Numbered from the stretch's first letter, positions 10,746 through 19,720 are shown. The stretch is 64,000 nt of DNA from Galactobacillus timonensis (GCF_900240265.1 NZ_LT964739.1:1322663-1386662), one strand, 5' to 3'. Notes: generated by a model not told the origin, from the letters alone. Made by a program: numbers and translations.

Positions 10746-12056
10746 ATGATTAAACAGGCTTCCATGCAGGACAGCTCCATTTCGGATGTTGATCCCTCCT
10801 CACTTTGCTCCTTTGACTATGAGGCAATCGAGGCGCCTACGAAAGCACTGATGCACCAGGCGGCCAGGTTCCTCTATTTTAAAAATGGGAAAGGGACCAT
10901 GGTCATCGACGGAACTGAGTATGAAATTAAAGCGCATACCATTGTCGCGATCAGCCCATGGATGATCACAGATATTACCGCTGTGGAATCGACGCTGCAG
11001 CTGATCAAAATCGTCTATGACTATCAGTACATCAAAAATCTGTTAAGTCATATGGTTTCGCTTGAAGATAATGGCAGCGACATGCTGGGATATCTGAATA
11101 TGCAACCGGTGCTGCAGCTGGATTCTCTGCAGGCAGAAGAGATGGAAAACATTCTGGATCAGCTGAAAGGGGAGCTTGGTGTCGCCAGTACCCTGGAACA
11201 TATCCCTAAAAAGCCATTGGGGTATTTGTATACCAGCAACAAAATTATTGAACTGATGATTCTGTATTATCGTTTTATTCGTCAGTCAAATGGTAATGGC
11301 CAGACGGAGAAAAGCACGGTTCCGGGAAATGATTCGATACTGAGCTATATCTATGCGCATTCTTCAGAGAAGCTGTCGCTGGCCAAGATTGCCGATGTAT
11401 TTTATCTGTCGGAGTCATCCTTGTCCAAGTATCTCCGAGAGCTGACGGGTACAAGTTACTCGAAATTGTTGAATGCCATCCGGATCGAGAAGGCTTCCGA
11501 TTATCTGATTTATACGGATCTGCAGCTGGATGAGATTGCCAGCCTTTTAGGCTTTGTCGATGCTTCGCATCTGTCCAAGCATTTTGTCGCCAAAGTCGGC
11601 GTTACGCCAATCCGCTACCGGCGTATTTACAGCAAGGTGGAAACATCCTATTCCCGCGATTCACGGAATGTTGCTTTTTCGATTACAAACTATATTTACA
11701 ACAACTATGACCATGAGGATCTGACGGCAATTCAAACCGCATCGAAATATGGGATTTCGGTTGCAGAGATGAACCGGGCACTTCTTTACTATTCGGAGAA
11801 AAACTTTGAAACCCTGCTGAACTTTGTCCGTATCAATAAAGCTGCGGAACTGCTCGTTTCAACAACAAACCCGGTGATTGATATTGCTGTATCGGTCGGA
11901 TACAGCAATGTGAAAACATTCAACCTCAACTTCTATAAGTTTGAGGGCATGAATCCGACGGAGTTTCGTGACAATGTCACCCTCCAGCATAAAGACGGAA
12001 CAGAAATCCATGTCCGCAAAAAGCGCAAAGCAAAGCCAAATGTCGGTAGAAAATAA
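10746..12056 (+). CDS. AraC-family regulator with two helix-turn-helix modules
   Basis: A 436-residue regulator. The N-terminal part (about 35-110) looks like a cupin-type sensor (FLYFKNGKGTMVIDGTEYEIKA and a following barrel). A first AraC DNA-binding module spans about 195-295 (LSLAKIADVFYLSESSLSKYLRELTG, then LDEIASLLGFVDASHLSKHFVAKVGVTPIRYR). A second, diverged module spans about 310-410 (LTAIQTASKYGISVAEMNRALL, then VIDIAVSVGYSNVKTFNLNFYKFEGMNPTEFR). One module is the norm for the family. Strong ribosome-binding site AAGGAGAA. It lies between the arc operon and the editing genes, so it may control either; the effector is unknown. Confidence 0.85.
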   Translation: MIKQASMQDSSISDVDPSSLCSFDYEAIEAPTKALMHQAARFLYFKNGKGTMVIDGTEYEIKAHTIVAISPWMITDITAVESTLQLIKIVYDYQYIKNLLSHMVSLEDNGSDMLGYLNMQPVLQLDSLQAEEMENILDQLKGELGVASTLEHIPKKPLGYLYTSNKIIELMILYYRFIRQSNGNGQTEKSTVPGNDSILSYIYAHSSEKLSLAKIADVFYLSESSLSKYLRELTGTSYSKLLNAIRIEKASDYLIYTDLQLDEIASLLGFVDASHLSKHFVAKVGVTPIRYRRIYSKVETSYSRDSRNVAFSITNYIYNNYDHEDLTAIQTASKYGISVAEMNRALLYYSEKNFETLLNFVRINKAAELLVSTTNPVIDIAVSVGYSNVKTFNLNFYKFEGMNPTEFRDNVTLQHKDGTEIHVRKKRKAKPNVGRK

Positions 12057-12133
12057 TGCCGATGCTGGTGATAAATAACTGCGAGGCCGGATCAAAACCA
12101 ATGCCTCGATAAGTACAGAAAAGGAGAATATGT

Positions 12134-14047
12134 ATGCAGAAGTTCATCGTGGATGATTCGTTTTGGAAGATTTTTCCAGAGGCACGTATTGCCGTACTAT
12201 CCCTGAGCGATGTCGATGAGACGGCACAGCTCAGCGATGAAGAAATGAAGGAAATCGCAGATATCCTTACGGAAGCGAATCAGGAAGCTGTAAAGTATGT
12301 TCCCAATGAAACGATTTCGGAAAATCCGGTTGTTCAGGTATGGCGCCAGGCATATCAGAAGTTTCCAACCAAAAAAGGCGCAAGATGCGCGCTGGAAAAT
12401 CTGTTGAAACGTGTTCTGCACGGAAAGCCGGTCGGCTCGATCGCACCCTCCGTGGATCTTACAAATGCTGTTTCCCTAAAATATGCCTTTCCGATTGGTG
12501 TTGAGAATATGGATGCGTTCGTTGGCGATCTTCACCTGGGGGTAATGGATGGGACGGAGGATTTTCTTCCGATCGGGGAAACCGAAGCGGATCCGCCGCT
12601 GAAAGGCGAGATTGCCTATCGCGATGATGCCGGCGTCGTCTGCCGCTGCTGGAACTGGCGCGATGGACAGAGAACGCAGGTGAATGATCATACAACCAAT
12701 GAGTTTGTCGCCATGGAATGTGTGGAAGAGGATCGTCTGGAAGATCTTCAGAAGGCTCTGGATGAACTTGCAGAGCTGCTGCCAAAATACCTTGGCGCCA
12801 AGGTGCTTGCAAAAGCGATCGTTGACCATCAGCATCCCGAGGTTGTTCTGCGCGAAGAGGTTCCACAGCAAAACAAAGCAGAGGAAAGCAGACAGGCAGT
12901 ATCTCAGCTGCCCAAGGCGCAGCCGGATGATTCAGGAAGTTACGATGACTATACGCGTACAGAGTGTACAACGACCATCCGTGATGTGAAGGATGACTGG
13001 TATGCATTCAACGATACTGTATTTTATGGCGATAAAGGCGGAATGCCGTCCGATTCCGGTACGATCAACGGGCAGAAGGTGGACGGCCTGAAATGGGAAG
13101 GTGAAACGCTCTGGCATCATGTGGAGGGAACCCCTCTGCAGGATCCGATTGTCATGAAGGTTGATTTTGAAATGCGCTATGCCCATACAGTTCCGCAGAC
13201 GGCTCTGCATATTCTTGACAGTTATTACCGCAGAAAGGGAATGCTGATTACTTCAACAGGCTGCAGCGAAGACAATGAATACTATGATCTCGATGTGGCT
13301 GAGATTTCGCCCCGGGACTGGCAGGAACTGCAAGACTATATCAACGAAGCCATCCGCAAAGATGCGCCTGTCCATTTCCATTATGTGAAGGGGTCGGATT
13401 ATCCGGATCCGGAATATCGTAAGTTTGAAACTGTGCGGATTGTGGAAATTGAAGGGCTCGATGAACAGCCATGCGGTACGCCACATCTGAATCATACCGG
13501 TGAGATTGGCTCCTTTGTTCTGCTTGACTGGGAACACCGTTCCAAATCAACTGTAAGAGTTTACTTTACGGCGGGCAATGTGACGCGCTGGCGGCTGGTT
13601 CAGTATTATAAGCAGCTGAATCGCCTTGCCCAGGTGCTTTCAACAAGTACCGAAGAACTGGAAGAGAAGGCAGCGGCCGTAACGGCAGCGAACAAAGAGT
13701 ATAAGAAGCAGATCAATGATCTGACCCGCGCATTGATGGATTATGAAGCAAAAGACTATGCCGCAAAGCCGGAAAAGATCATCGAACTTAGCGGTGTGGA
13801 CAGCGATCGTCTGCGTCCTCTATCGCAGGCTTTGATGCGTGTCTGCACGGATACGAAGATTCTTTTTGCGGCAAACGATGCGATTGACTTTGCGATTGTT
13901 TCCGGGGAAGGCAGGGCAAGAGAGATCCTTGAGATCCTGAAGCCGGCTCTGAATTGCTCTGGCGGCGGCAGCCCGAAGATTGTCAGCGGGCGAACGTCGG
14001 TCGACCTGGAAACGTTTAAGAAAGCGGTGGAAGAGCTGCATCTTTAA
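12134..14047 (+). CDS. B3/4 domain fused to AlaX-type editing and DHHA1 domains
   Basis: A 637-residue predicted aminoacyl-tRNA hydrolase. Residues 1-235 are a B3/4 domain (the PheRS-beta editing fold), with CRCWNWRDGQRTQ near 170-182. After a charged linker, residues 275-470 resemble the AlaRS editing domain: FYGDKGGMPSDSG (298-310), a QTALH segment (355-359) and CGTPH followed by LNHTGEIG (447-458). A coiled coil follows (about 480-540), then a DHHA1-like end with GGGSPKIVSG (610-619). The zinc-site HxxxH of AlaX is QxxxH here, while CxxxH is kept. It follows the AraC gene and is 13 nt ahead of a second B3/4 gene. Target tRNA unknown. Confidence 0.8.
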   Translation: MQKFIVDDSFWKIFPEARIAVLSLSDVDETAQLSDEEMKEIADILTEANQEAVKYVPNETISENPVVQVWRQAYQKFPTKKGARCALENLLKRVLHGKPVGSIAPSVDLTNAVSLKYAFPIGVENMDAFVGDLHLGVMDGTEDFLPIGETEADPPLKGEIAYRDDAGVVCRCWNWRDGQRTQVNDHTTNEFVAMECVEEDRLEDLQKALDELAELLPKYLGAKVLAKAIVDHQHPEVVLREEVPQQNKAEESRQAVSQLPKAQPDDSGSYDDYTRTECTTTIRDVKDDWYAFNDTVFYGDKGGMPSDSGTINGQKVDGLKWEGETLWHHVEGTPLQDPIVMKVDFEMRYAHTVPQTALHILDSYYRRKGMLITSTGCSEDNEYYDLDVAEISPRDWQELQDYINEAIRKDAPVHFHYVKGSDYPDPEYRKFETVRIVEIEGLDEQPCGTPHLNHTGEIGSFVLLDWEHRSKSTVRVYFTAGNVTRWRLVQYYKQLNRLAQVLSTSTEELEEKAAAVTAANKEYKKQINDLTRALMDYEAKDYAAKPEKIIELSGVDSDRLRPLSQALMRVCTDTKILFAANDAIDFAIVSGEGRAREILEILKPALNCSGGGSPKIVSGRTSVDLETFKKAVEELHL

Positions 14048-14060
14048 GCGGAGCGTGATG

Positions 14061-14756
14061 ATGAAGATTTTTGTGGATGAAAACCTGGTCAGCCATGGCA
14101 TCGAAAAGGTTGTCATTGCCAAAGCAGGCAATGTACAGGTGAAGGCGCCGCTCGATCCGGAAGTGGAAGCGAAGATCAAGAATGTTGAGCAGGAAGTGCT
14201 CGATGGGAAGAAGGACTGGATTCTTAACGATCCGATTACGCAGGGGTACGAGAATCTTGTAACCTCCTGCAACCGCAGCATCAAAAAAAATCCGCCGACG
14301 GTGCCGGACTTTCTTGCCAGCATCAAACGCAGAGGAAGCCTGCCGCATATTAATACAGTCGTCGATATTTATAATCTGGAGACGCTGATTTCCGGTGTTG
14401 CGATCGGCGGCCATGATGCGGATAAGATTACGGGTACACTGCGCTTTATGATCAGCGGTAAAGAAGATACGTTCACCTCCATCGGAGGAAATACGAAACA
14501 CGTGGCTGAGACAGATTATGTCTATCGCGATGATCAGGGAATCATTACCTGGCTCGGTACCCGTGATTCAACGTTCTATAAGATCGATGATGATACGCAG
14601 AATGTTCTGTTTGTGATTGCGGGCAATGCGAATACAAGTGTTGATCTGCGTCTTGCGGCGCTGGAGCGGATTCATCAGGATCTGCTTAAGTGCATGCCAC
14701 AGCTGACGTTTGCGACGGTCATTGCCGAGGCGGGCAGGGAAACGGAAATCGAATGA
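14061..14756 (+). CDS. Stand-alone B3/4 domain protein, predicted aminoacyl-tRNA deacylase
   Basis: A 231-residue protein that is essentially a single B3/4 domain: NPPTVPDFLASIKRRGSLP (about 77-95), NTVVDIYNLETLISGVAIGGHD (98-119) and YRDDQGIITWLGTRDST (155-171), parallel to YRDDAGVVCRCWNWRDGQRT in the neighbouring fusion. B3/4 is the editing fold of PheRS-beta. Free-standing members act or are proposed to act as trans-editing hydrolases; canavanyl-tRNA(Arg) deacylase is one described example from this superfamily. Two ATGs (14058, 14061) are possible; CGGAG spacing favours 14061. Proximity to argS and arc genes suggests a tRNA-Arg substrate, which is inference. Confidence 0.78.
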   Translation: MKIFVDENLVSHGIEKVVIAKAGNVQVKAPLDPEVEAKIKNVEQEVLDGKKDWILNDPITQGYENLVTSCNRSIKKNPPTVPDFLASIKRRGSLPHINTVVDIYNLETLISGVAIGGHDADKITGTLRFMISGKEDTFTSIGGNTKHVAETDYVYRDDQGIITWLGTRDSTFYKIDDDTQNVLFVIAGNANTSVDLRLAALERIHQDLLKCMPQLTFATVIAEAGRETEIE

Positions 14757-14766
14757 GGATCGGGGC

Positions 14767-14797
14767 AAAAAAATCCTGCAGTCTCAGGCTGCAGGAT
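14767..14797 (-). terminator. Terminator of the nitroreductase gene
   Basis: ATCCTGCAG (14773-14781) pairs with CTGCAGGAT (14789-14797). On the minus strand it is followed by a run of T (AAAAAAA at 14767-14773 on +). The stem contains the last codons and stop of the nitroreductase gene. Confidence 0.8.
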
Positions 14798-15431
14798 GAT
14801 GCGATTCGAGTTCGAAGTGATAGCGGACAATGCCAAGATCGATGTGCGTGCATGCGCCGATGCCTTTGATGCGCACGGCAGGAGAGCCGCTGTTGAATGT
14901 GAAGTAGAACTTCTGCTGGTTGACGGCGGTGGGAGCCAGCAGGGCGGCTTCGAGGCCGTCTCTATACCATTCCGGCATGGATGGACTGTAATCGGAAATT
15001 TCCTGAATGGTTCTGGAATGATGCGGAATGCCTTTGACGGCACCGTATCCGAGCGCAATGACGATGATCAGGCGCTCGTTTTTATTGATGGCGGCTTTCG
15101 TCTTTCCGTGTGTCAGAGCGACCCAGCAGGTGTTGAGACCGATTTCCTGCGCCTTGAGTACGAGCTGTTCGCCATAGTAGCCGCCCTGTTCTTCGGCTTC
15201 CTTGCCTTTGGGGCCGACGATGGCAATGTAATTGTTGACGTTGGTGAATTTGCCATAGTGGGCAAGTGCGGTATTGAAGCAGTCCGGTTCGTCATAGCAG
15301 ATCTGAATATGGAGACCGGATTGTTCGTTGATTGATGCAGCAAGCTGATCAAGCACATCCCGCTTATAGGCTTCAATCGGCTTAATCAGATATTGGCGCA
15401 CACTGTGGCGCAGTTCGATCAGAGCATTCAT
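14784..15431 (-). CDS. Nitroreductase-family protein
   Basis: A 215-residue FMN-dependent oxidoreductase-like protein. The N-terminus MNALIELRHSVRQY matches the nitroreductase opening in which an Arg-x-Ser/Val-x-Arg loop contacts the FMN phosphate. GLNTCWVALTHGKT (about 115-128) and the C-terminal LEAALLAPTAVNQQKFYF (about 165-182) are the other typical segments. ATG at 15431 follows AAAGGATGG, so the longer upstream frame is not needed. Substrate cannot be predicted. It is convergent with the B3/4 gene and upstream of the rubrerythrin terminator; a redox housekeeping role is plausible. Confidence 0.85.
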   Translation of the reverse strand: MNALIELRHSVRQYLIKPIEAYKRDVLDQLAASINEQSGLHIQICYDEPDCFNTALAHYGKFTNVNNYIAIVGPKGKEAEEQGGYYGEQLVLKAQEIGLNTCWVALTHGKTKAAINKNERLIIVIALGYGAVKGIPHHSRTIQEISDYSPSMPEWYRDGLEAALLAPTAVNQQKFYFTFNSGSPAVRIKGIGACTHIDLGIVRYHFELESHHPAA

Positions 15432-15484
15432 ATACAGTATCCATCCTTTACCGCAGACTATACCATGCGTTAACGCAGAAGGAC

Positions 15485-15524
15485 TAAACAAAAAGCAGGA
15501 TCTGTTTTCAACAGACCCTGCATT
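15485..15524 (-). terminator. Terminator of the Fur-rubrerythrin operon
   Basis: GCAGG-TCTG pairs with CAGA-CCTGC (about 15495-15524) around TTTTCAA. On the minus strand it ends in CTTTTTGTTT. It sits just after the rubrerythrin stop. Confidence 0.8.
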
Positions 15525-15540
15525 CGGATGAAAGTACAGC

Positions 15541-16113
15541 TTACTCGCCGAAATAACGCTTCAGCAGGCCTTCAAATGCCTTGCCATGGCGTGCTTCGTC
15601 ACGGGCCATCTCATGAACCGTGTCATGGATTGCATCGAGGTTGAGAGCCTTGGCACGCTTGGCAAGATCCGTCTTGCCTTCGGTAGCACCATATTCGGCT
15701 TCAACACGCATCTCAAGATTCTTCTTGGTCGAATCCGTTACAACTTCACCAAGCAGCTCAGCGAAGCGGGCAGCGTGGTTGGCCTCCTCGTAGGCGGCCT
15801 TCTCATAATACATGCCGATTTCAGCATAGCCTTCGCGGAAAGCGACGCGGCTCATAGCCAGATACATGCCGACTTCGGAGCACTCACCTTCAAAGTTTGC
15901 ACGCAGATCATTCTTGATGTCTTCCGGAACGTCCTTCGCTACGCCCAGAACGTGTTCAGCAGCCCATTCCTTCTTGGATTCATCAACCGGAACGAACTTG
16001 GACTTCGGCTGCTTGCAGGTCGGGCATACCCATGTATCAGGCAGATCTGCAAACTTCACGCCTTCTTTTTCTTCATCGTAAATGTGACCGCAAACTGTGC
16101 ATCTGTACTTCAT
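15541..16113 (-). CDS. Rubrerythrin with N-terminal rubredoxin domain
   Basis: A 190-residue non-haem iron protein that reduces hydrogen peroxide in anaerobes. The N-terminal rubredoxin domain has two CxxC knuckles ([13 protein letters not shown] and [13 protein letters not shown], about residues 4-44). The C-terminal ferritin-like domain has ExxH-type di-iron ligands ([49 protein letters not shown]). The rubredoxin-first order is the reverse rubrerythrin arrangement. AAAGGAG precedes ATG. The upstream Fur-family gene ends 1 nt before this start region, so the two form one operon that is probably peroxide-responsive. Confidence 0.95.
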   Translation of the reverse strand: MKYRCTVCGHIYDEEKEGVKFADLPDTWVCPTCKQPKSKFVPVDESKKEWAAEHVLGVAKDVPEDIKNDLRANFEGECSEVGMYLAMSRVAFREGYAEIGMYYEKAAYEEANHAARFAELLGEVVTDSTKKNLEMRVEAEYGATEGKTDLAKRAKALNLDAIHDTVHEMARDEARHGKAFEGLLKRYFGE

Positions 16114-16114
16114 A

Positions 16115-16525
16115 TCAATTCTTCTCCTTTGACCCTTCAGGGTCTTCCTTCATGAGACAATCCTTGCATATTCCTTCGTAAGTCGTGGAATGGAACTCGA
16201 TCTTTCCGCCGGTGAATTCCTCGGCAGCGCGATCCATCGCCGCATCATAGGGGGCTCTGTAATCAAAGATCCTCCCGCAGCAGCGGCAGTGCAGATGATC
16301 GTGGGGCTTGGGGTTGCCGTCATAGTAGCTCCAGCCTTCGCCCGAGATCTTCTGAATCCTTCCTTCCTGAACAAAGAGGTTCAGATTGCGATACACCGTT
16401 GCCAGACCGATGCCCCGGTCCGTCTTTTGAACTTCTGCCAGCACTTCGTCTGCGGTGCGATGGCAGCCCGGACCTTCAATGGCACTGAGTATTAAATCTT
16501 TCTGGTGCGTGTGTCTGCGTTTCAT
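16115..16525 (-). CDS. Fur-family regulator, PerR-like
   Basis: A 136-residue metal-dependent repressor. The winged helix is residues 5-75 ([30 protein letters not shown]). The dimerisation domain has [15 protein letters not shown] (about 90-104) and ends with GICKDCLM, giving two CxxC structural zinc sites. Co-transcription with rubrerythrin favours peroxide sensing (PerR) over iron sensing (Fur), but the sensing histidines cannot be distinguished by eye. Ribosome-binding site AAGGAG precedes ATG 16525. Confidence 0.9.
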   Translation of the reverse strand: MKRRHTHQKDLILSAIEGPGCHRTADEVLAEVQKTDRGIGLATVYRNLNLFVQEGRIQKISGEGWSYYDGNPKPHDHLHCRCCGRIFDYRAPYDAAMDRAAEEFTGGKIEFHSTTYEGICKDCLMKEDPEGSKEKN

Positions 16526-16544
16526 TTCCGCTCCTTACTGAGAA

Positions 16545-16559
16545 CAAATATCATTATGG
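16545..16559 (-). promoter_or_regulatory. Possible Per/Fur box
   Basis: The minus-strand sequence CCATAATGATATTTG matches 9 of 14 defined positions of the Per-box consensus TTATAATNATTATAA. It lies 20 nt upstream of the Fur-family start codon, where autoregulation would be expected. The AT-rich surroundings make chance similarity possible. Confidence 0.3.
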
Positions 16560-16737
16560 TCATTTTTTCCTGGAATGCAAGATAAATGAATCAATTTGAT
16601 ATTCTTTTTTCTTCTTTTTCGCTTTGCATTACGATTGCCCGGATTTGTTAGCGGAAGAGGGGAATTTCCTATCTTTGTGCCCCTCAATCAGAGTATCCTA
16701 AATAGATAGCGAAATTTCAACGAAACGAGGTGGGGCG

Positions 16738-18348
16738 ATGAATCAATCGAACAGAAAGCTGCTGCAGAATCATTTGTTTCTGTATCTGACAGAGTTTTTC
16801 AGCGGTATGTCCGTGATGGCGGTAGAACTCGGGGCCAGCCGTCTGCTTGCACCGTATTTCAGTTCTTCCCAGATTGTGTGGACGATCATTATCGGAACCA
16901 TCATGATTGCGATGGCGCTTGGAAATGTATACGGCGGAAAGAGCGCGGACAAGAATCCGGATCCGGACCGCCTCTATCGCCGCATTCTGATTGCGGCAGT
17001 CTGGATTGTGCTGATCCCTCTCTTTGGAAAGTATATCATTACGGCTCTTGCCGGCCTTGTGATCTTTACGATTTCCTCCAACTATCTCGTGTGGTCTGCC
17101 TTTGCGGCATGTCTGGTTCTGTTCGTGTTTCCGCTGTTTCTTCTGGGAACAGTGACGCCGTCGCTTGCCAAATATTCGGTTGATAGTCTGGAAGACAGCG
17201 GCCGCGTCGTCGGTACGCTTGGTGCCTTCAATACGATCGGCAGTATCATCGGCACCTTTACTCCGACCTTCATTACCATTCCTTCGGTTGGTACGTCGGT
17301 GACGTTTCTGATCTTCGGCGGTATTCTGCTGGCGCTTGCCCTTGTCTATTTCATTGCGGCACATACGCAGAAGGTGCTGTGCATTGTTTCCAGCATTCTC
17401 TTCGGCGTAAGCTGCGTCTTTGGTTCCTCCGACAGCTTTGCCTTCTGGGACAGGAGTCTCGCCTATGAGGGGGAATCGATCTACAACTATCTGCAGGTAC
17501 GGGATACGGACAGTGCGGTCTACTTTTCGACCAATGTTCTGTTCGGCGTGCAGTCGGTCTATATGAAGGATGCGCAGCTGACAGGTCTTTACTATGACTA
17601 TGCGATGGCGGCGCCGTTATTTACGGACAAGGACAGTCCCGGTGATGCCAGTACACTGATCCTGGGGATGGGGACAGGTACCTACGCGGTGCAGTGTGAG
17701 CGCTTCTATGGTTCAACGAACATTACCGGCGTTGAGATCGATCAGCGGATCACGGATCTTGCGCATCAGTACTTCGATCTTCCGCAGAACATTCCGGTCG
17801 TGACACAGGACGGCCGTGCATTCATCAACCAGGATCCAGCGTCCTATGACGTCATTCTCGTCGATGCCTATCAGGATATTACGATTCCGTTTTCGATGTC
17901 TTCAAGCGAGTTCTTTGAACGGGTGAAGAATCATCTGAACGACGGCGGTGTCATGGTCGTCAATATGAATATGCGCAGCGATGGCGAAGAGGGAATCAAT
18001 CAGTATCTGGCCGATACGATCGCCTCCGTGTTTCCATACGTCTACACCGTTGACGTGCCCGGCAATACGAACCGTGAGCTGTTTGCCTTTACGGATCCGA
18101 AGGCGCTCGAGCATCTTTCCTCGAATGTGCAGAAACTTTCAAACGCGCAGCTCAAGACAATGATGCAGAGTGTTGAGACAAATCTGACACCGTACAGGAC
18201 AGGCAATCACGTAATGACAGACGATCAGGCGCCGGTGGAGCTGCTTGGAATGCGGGCGCTCGATCAGATTATCGGCGATGAGACAGATTATTACCGTCAG
18301 GTGTTCCGGGAAAAGGGGATCAGAGGATTGATTGAAATGCTTGGCTGA
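16738..18348 (+). CDS. Membrane-anchored spermidine-synthase-like protein
   Basis: A 536-residue fusion. The N-terminal 220 residues form about seven transmembrane segments (MAVELGASRLLAPYF...IVWTIIIGTIMIAMALGNVYGGKSAD). The C-terminal 300 residues form a Rossmann domain of the spermidine/spermine synthase family with LGMGTGTYAV (about 308-317), an acidic strand end (GVEIDQ) and VILVDAYQD (about 370-378). Such proteins are common in bacteria. Whether they make a polyamine is usually unproven, because the membrane part is not found in classical SpeE. It forms a likely operon with the MATE gene, 11 nt apart. Confidence 0.85.
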   Translation: MNQSNRKLLQNHLFLYLTEFFSGMSVMAVELGASRLLAPYFSSSQIVWTIIIGTIMIAMALGNVYGGKSADKNPDPDRLYRRILIAAVWIVLIPLFGKYIITALAGLVIFTISSNYLVWSAFAACLVLFVFPLFLLGTVTPSLAKYSVDSLEDSGRVVGTLGAFNTIGSIIGTFTPTFITIPSVGTSVTFLIFGGILLALALVYFIAAHTQKVLCIVSSILFGVSCVFGSSDSFAFWDRSLAYEGESIYNYLQVRDTDSAVYFSTNVLFGVQSVYMKDAQLTGLYYDYAMAAPLFTDKDSPGDASTLILGMGTGTYAVQCERFYGSTNITGVEIDQRITDLAHQYFDLPQNIPVVTQDGRAFINQDPASYDVILVDAYQDITIPFSMSSSEFFERVKNHLNDGGVMVVNMNMRSDGEEGINQYLADTIASVFPYVYTVDVPGNTNRELFAFTDPKALEHLSSNVQKLSNAQLKTMMQSVETNLTPYRTGNHVMTDDQAPVELLGMRALDQIIGDETDYYRQVFREKGIRGLIEMLG

Positions 18349-18359
18349 AAGGGGACGGA

Positions 18360-19703
18360 ATGAAGAAGCGGATGTTTTCCAATGCCCAGCTGCGGCGGCT
18401 GATTTTTCCGCTGCTGATTGAGCAGCTGCTGGCGATGCTTGTTGGAATGGTGGATACGGTAATGGTATCCAGTGCTGGTGAAGCGGCCATTTCCGGTGTC
18501 TCCATCGTCAACGATCTGAATAATCTTGTGATCGCGCTGCTGTCGGCGCTGGCGGGCGGCGGAGCGGTCATCGTTTCGCAGTATCTTGGCCATGGGGACA
18601 GGGAGCTGACACGCAAAGCGGCGAGTCAGCTGGTGATGATCGCCTTTGTGATTTCGACGGTGCTCGGTTTGTTCTGCGTCGCTTTTCATACGGGTATTCT
18701 GCAGGTGCTGTATGGCTCTGTAGAGGCAGACGTGATGACGTCGGCGAAGGAATACTTCTGGATTACGGCCCTTTCCTTTTCCTTCCTTGGTGTCTATAAC
18801 AGTGCGGCGGCACTCTTTCGTTCCATGAATGAGACACGGTCAACGATGAATGTGTCGATCCTGATGAATGTGATCAATGTCATCGGCAACTACATCGGCG
18901 TCTATGTGCTGCATCTTGGGGCGGCAGGCGTCGCGTGGCCGACGCTGATTTCCCGAATCGTGGCGGCGGTCGTGATGGTGGGTATGGCGTTCAATCCCCG
19001 TCGCGCCATTTCCATTGCCTGGAATGATATTCTTGCATGGAACAGAGAGCTGATCCGGAAGATTCTTTCGATCGCAGTCCCTAATGGCATCGAGAATGGT
19101 CTGTTTCAGCTGGGAAAGGTCATTGTTTCGATCTTTGTGGCGACCTACGGTACGTCACAGATTGCGGCCAACGGCGTTTCCAACTCCCTGTCGACACTGT
19201 GCTATGTGAGTGAGATGGCGATCCAGCTGGCATCGGTAACGGTCATCGGTCAGTGTGTCGGTGCCAATGATTATGAGCAGGCGGAATACTATGTGCATAA
19301 GCTGATCAGGATTGCCTGGATCATGGCTGCCGTCAATAATCTGCTTGTCTATCTTGCCATGCCGTATGCTCTGTCGCTGTATTCTCTCTCCAGCGAGACG
19401 CTGAAAATTGCGGAGACAATTCTGACGATGGAATGCATCGCGGTTACGACGATTCATGCGCCGGCTTTCGTCCTTCCTACGTGCATACGTGCGGCAGGCG
19501 ACGCAAAGTATACGATGTACGTCGGTGTTGGTTCGATGTTTGGTGCACGTGTTCTCAGCGCATATCTTCTTGGCACCGTGCTGGGGATGGGCGTTGTCGG
19601 TACACGGATCGGCATGTATATTGACTGGGGAGTACGTATTATTTTCTTTGTCTATCGCTGGCGCTCGGGAAAGTGGAAACTGTACCGTCTTGTCAGTGAC
19701 TGA
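18360..19703 (+). CDS. MATE-family efflux transporter
   Basis: A 447-residue protein with about 12 hydrophobic segments. Two homologous halves are typical of MATE: EQLLAMLVGMVDTVMVSSAGEAAISGVSIVN (about 20-50) and the matching second-half segment around NGIENGLFQLGKVIVSIFVATYGTSQIAANGV (about 240-271). These exporters extrude cationic compounds using sodium or proton gradients. Being next to a polyamine-synthase-like gene makes a small cationic metabolite an attractive but unproven substrate. Confidence 0.9.
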   Translation: MKKRMFSNAQLRRLIFPLLIEQLLAMLVGMVDTVMVSSAGEAAISGVSIVNDLNNLVIALLSALAGGGAVIVSQYLGHGDRELTRKAASQLVMIAFVISTVLGLFCVAFHTGILQVLYGSVEADVMTSAKEYFWITALSFSFLGVYNSAAALFRSMNETRSTMNVSILMNVINVIGNYIGVYVLHLGAAGVAWPTLISRIVAAVVMVGMAFNPRRAISIAWNDILAWNRELIRKILSIAVPNGIENGLFQLGKVIVSIFVATYGTSQIAANGVSNSLSTLCYVSEMAIQLASVTVIGQCVGANDYEQAEYYVHKLIRIAWIMAAVNNLLVYLAMPYALSLYSLSSETLKIAETILTMECIAVTTIHAPAFVLPTCIRAAGDAKYTMYVGVGSMFGARVLSAYLLGTVLGMGVVGTRIGMYIDWGVRIIFFVYRWRSGKWKLYRLVSD

Positions 19704-19720
19704 GCGGGACGGAGTTCACT

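Noticed and set aside
12082..12108. CGAGGC...GCCTCG as a terminator after the AraC gene
   Set aside because: Six-bp stem with a long loop and no T-tract; it overlaps the leader of the next gene.
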